Assembly: GCA_035555675.1 (NCBI GenBank)
Contig: DATMGH010000018.1
Span: forward strand, 1-5,556
Length of the DNA stretch: 5,556 nucleotides
Direction: 5' to 3'
DNA from: Solirubrobacter sp035555675
GTDB lineage: Bacteria; Actinomycetota; Thermoleophilia; Solirubrobacterales; Solirubrobacteraceae
In this document: positions 4,451 to 5,556 of the stretch, in pieces
How the letters are laid out: each line of letters starts with the position of its first letter
How positions within the stretch are numbered: the first letter of the stretch is position 1
Position numbers and translations under genes: made by a program
The notes under the pieces: model-generated
Databases searched by the model: none
What the model was told of the DNA's origin: nothing
Seen by the model: the letters and a program-made list of their open reading frames with translations, nothing else

Positions 4451-5371
4451 TCATCTCAGGTGGGTCGAGGCCCAGACAAACGAGCGCTCCAGGTACGTGT
4501 CGAGGAGTGCTGCGGCCTCGGACTCGTTGCCTGGGAAGAGGTGGCCGTAGAGGTCGAAGGTCACGGCGATCGAGCTGTGACCCATGTAGCGGCAGAGCGC
4601 GTGGGCGTTAACGCCGGCGGCGATCGACATGCTGGCGTAGAGGTGCCGACAGGCGTGGAGCGTCACCCGGGTCAGGTCGTGGGCCTGCCATGCCTCGTCC
4701 GCGCGCTCCTGGAGGCGGTGGGAATCCAGTGGACGGTTCGCCGTGGCGCCGAAGACGAGGCCGTCGCGGCGGCCTGAGCGGAGGGCGTGCTCGCGGAGGT
4801 ATGGCGCGAGCGCGGCGGTGATCGGGATCGTTCGGATGCCGTGCTTGCTCTTCGGGCGGCCGAACGTGCGGGAGGTCGGGTCATAGCTCCGCTCCACGCG
4901 CAAGACGCTTGTCTTGAGCTCGACGTTGGACCAATCGAGGCCGAGCAGCTCGCCGCGGCGGGGGCCAGCCAGCATGGCCATGGCCCAAATGGCGCGGTCG
5001 TCGTCCGGGACGGTAGCGAGCAGGCGGGCGGCGTCCTGCGGTGATGGCGGGACGCGCTGGCGGGACGACTTCTCTGGGAGTTCGAGGCCGTCGGTCGGGT
5101 CGACGCTGACGATGCCGCGGGCTCGCGCCCAGCGGAACACCAGGCGCAGCGGCAGGATCGTGCCCTCGATCGTCGAGGCGTTCATGCCGTGGGCGTCGAG
5201 CTCGTCGACGAACTCTTGGAGCTCGAGGTGATCGATCCGGTCGAGGCGGGTCCGTCCGAAGCGGTCGGCGACGCGGCGGCGGTAGGCCTGCTCGGTCGCG
5301 CGACGGGTGGTGGGCTTGAATGGCCGGCGACTCCGGGTGCGGAAGGTGCCAGCGTCCATCGCCGTCAGCAA
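4451..5371 (-). CDS. Tyrosine recombinase / phage-type integrase, N-terminus probably incomplete
   Basis: It would catalyse site-specific integration or excision of a mobile element. Residues about 15-100 form the SAM-like core-binding domain (FKPTTRRATEQAYRRRVADR, then LVFRWARARGIVSVDPTDGL). Residues 108-300 form the catalytic domain with the full residue set: R138 in AGPRRGELLGL, a Lys in RPKSKHGIRTIP (174 or 176), H239 and R242 in LHACRHLY, H265 in YMGHSS and Y275 in FDLYGH. Length is 306 residues, against about 370-400 for relatives with an N-terminal arm domain. The only usual start is TTG 5369-5371, with no Shine-Dalgarno sequence. The open frame continues upstream to TGA 5510-5512 with integrase-like residues just before the TTG (AAPVLDDALAQLL). 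The original start is thus probably lost or displaced by a deletion or frameshift. Enzyme identity is certain, activity is not. A decayed paralogue lies at 3240-3557. Confidence 0.88.
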   Translation of the reverse strand: MLTAMDAGTFRTRSRRPFKPTTRRATEQAYRRRVADRFGRTRLDRIDHLELQEFVDELDAHGMNASTIEGTILPLRLVFRWARARGIVSVDPTDGLELPEKSSRQRVPPSPQDAARLLATVPDDDRAIWAMAMLAGPRRGELLGLDWSNVELKTSVLRVERSYDPTSRTFGRPKSKHGIRTIPITAALAPYLREHALRSGRRDGLVFGATANRPLDSHRLQERADEAWQAHDLTRVTLHACRHLYASMSIAAGVNAHALCRYMGHSSIAVTFDLYGHLFPGNESEAAALLDTYLERSFVWASTHLR

Positions 5372-5477
5372 CTGGGCGAGCGCGTCGTCGAGGACCGGCG
5401 CGGCGGCCGCGCGCAGCGAGGCTGTCCGACGAACTGTGTGTAGGGGCGTCGTGACTGGTGGTTGGTAGTGGTGGCGT

Positions 5478-5556
5478 CTAGCCGGGGTAGCGGTCTCCGA
5501 AGTGGATCTTCAGCGCGGCTCGTGGCGCGCTCCAGGTGCGCGAGCGTTGCCATTTG
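5478..5556 (-). CDS. Possible C-terminal end of an unknown gene at the window edge
   Basis: An open frame enters from the right edge and ends at TAG 5478-5480, giving 25 codons (tail SAPRAALKIHFGDRYPG). It ends 106 bases before the proposed integrase start. The residue pattern looks protein-like and the DNA after the stop turns markedly A/C-rich on the minus strand, as in a non-coding gap. The fragment is too short to assign. It might be a small gene preceding the integrase or a chance frame. Confidence 0.3.
   Translation of the reverse strand, partial: KWQRSRTWSAPRAALKIHFGDRYPG

Noticed and set aside
5365..5553. A 62-codon minus-strand frame beginning ATG 5551-5553
   Set aside because: It overlaps the integrase 5' region in another frame, and its composition becomes Arg/Pro/Ser-rich where it overlaps true integrase coding DNA. 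No family pattern is seen.
1..5556. CRISPR arrays, tRNA or rRNA genes, riboswitches
   Set aside because: No regularly spaced direct repeats, cloverleaf structures with a tRNA 3' half, or conserved RNA motifs were found on either strand by eye.

Overview
The window is GC-rich, and every gene that looks real except one fragment at the left edge lies on the minus strand. The high-GC codon use, the GTG and TTG starts and the style of the integrase and OLD-type ATPase fit a high-GC actinobacterium. A Thermoleophilia-type soil lineage is possible, but that is inference, not a seen marker. There are no RNA genes, CRISPR arrays or housekeeping genes. It reads as an eroding accessory island made of mobile-element remnants, a toxin-antitoxin pair and broken genes.

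Layout, left to right. Positions 1-141 are the right end of an IS3-family element: the last 33 transposase codons, then a terminal sequence ending in TCA. This end sits inside istA of an IS21-family element (142 to about 793), so only the first 158 residues of IstA remain. The IS21 end in turn abuts a truncated OLD-family ATP-dependent nuclease gene (to 1413) that keeps only its ATPase half. This looks like a nest of IS3 in IS21 in a nuclease gene. A small gene of unknown function (1603-1923) with a very good ribosome binding site lies upstream of the nuclease gene, with a bulged hairpin between them.

Positions 2086-3171 hold a two-gene operon: a MerR-type helix-turn-helix fused to DUF433 (predicted antitoxin and autoregulator), then a DUF5615 PIN-like protein (predicted toxin). 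The two are in the same reading frame, separated by one TAG codon and 12 bases. About 90 bases upstream lies a LexA-type palindrome (3263-3276) overlapping a possible promoter, so the module may be DNA-damage controlled.

The LexA-type site lies inside the dead 3' part of a tyrosine recombinase gene (3240-3557), a diverged paralogue of the more complete integrase at 4451-5371. The remnant has lost about 284 internal bases and two single bases. Its right edge cuts into a two-helix membrane protein gene (to 4346), whose last 18 or so residues are now read from integrase DNA in another frame. The integrase at 4451-5371 keeps all catalytic residues but lacks a convincing start and an N-terminal arm domain. 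Two integrase copies flanking cargo suggest successive integration and deletion events.
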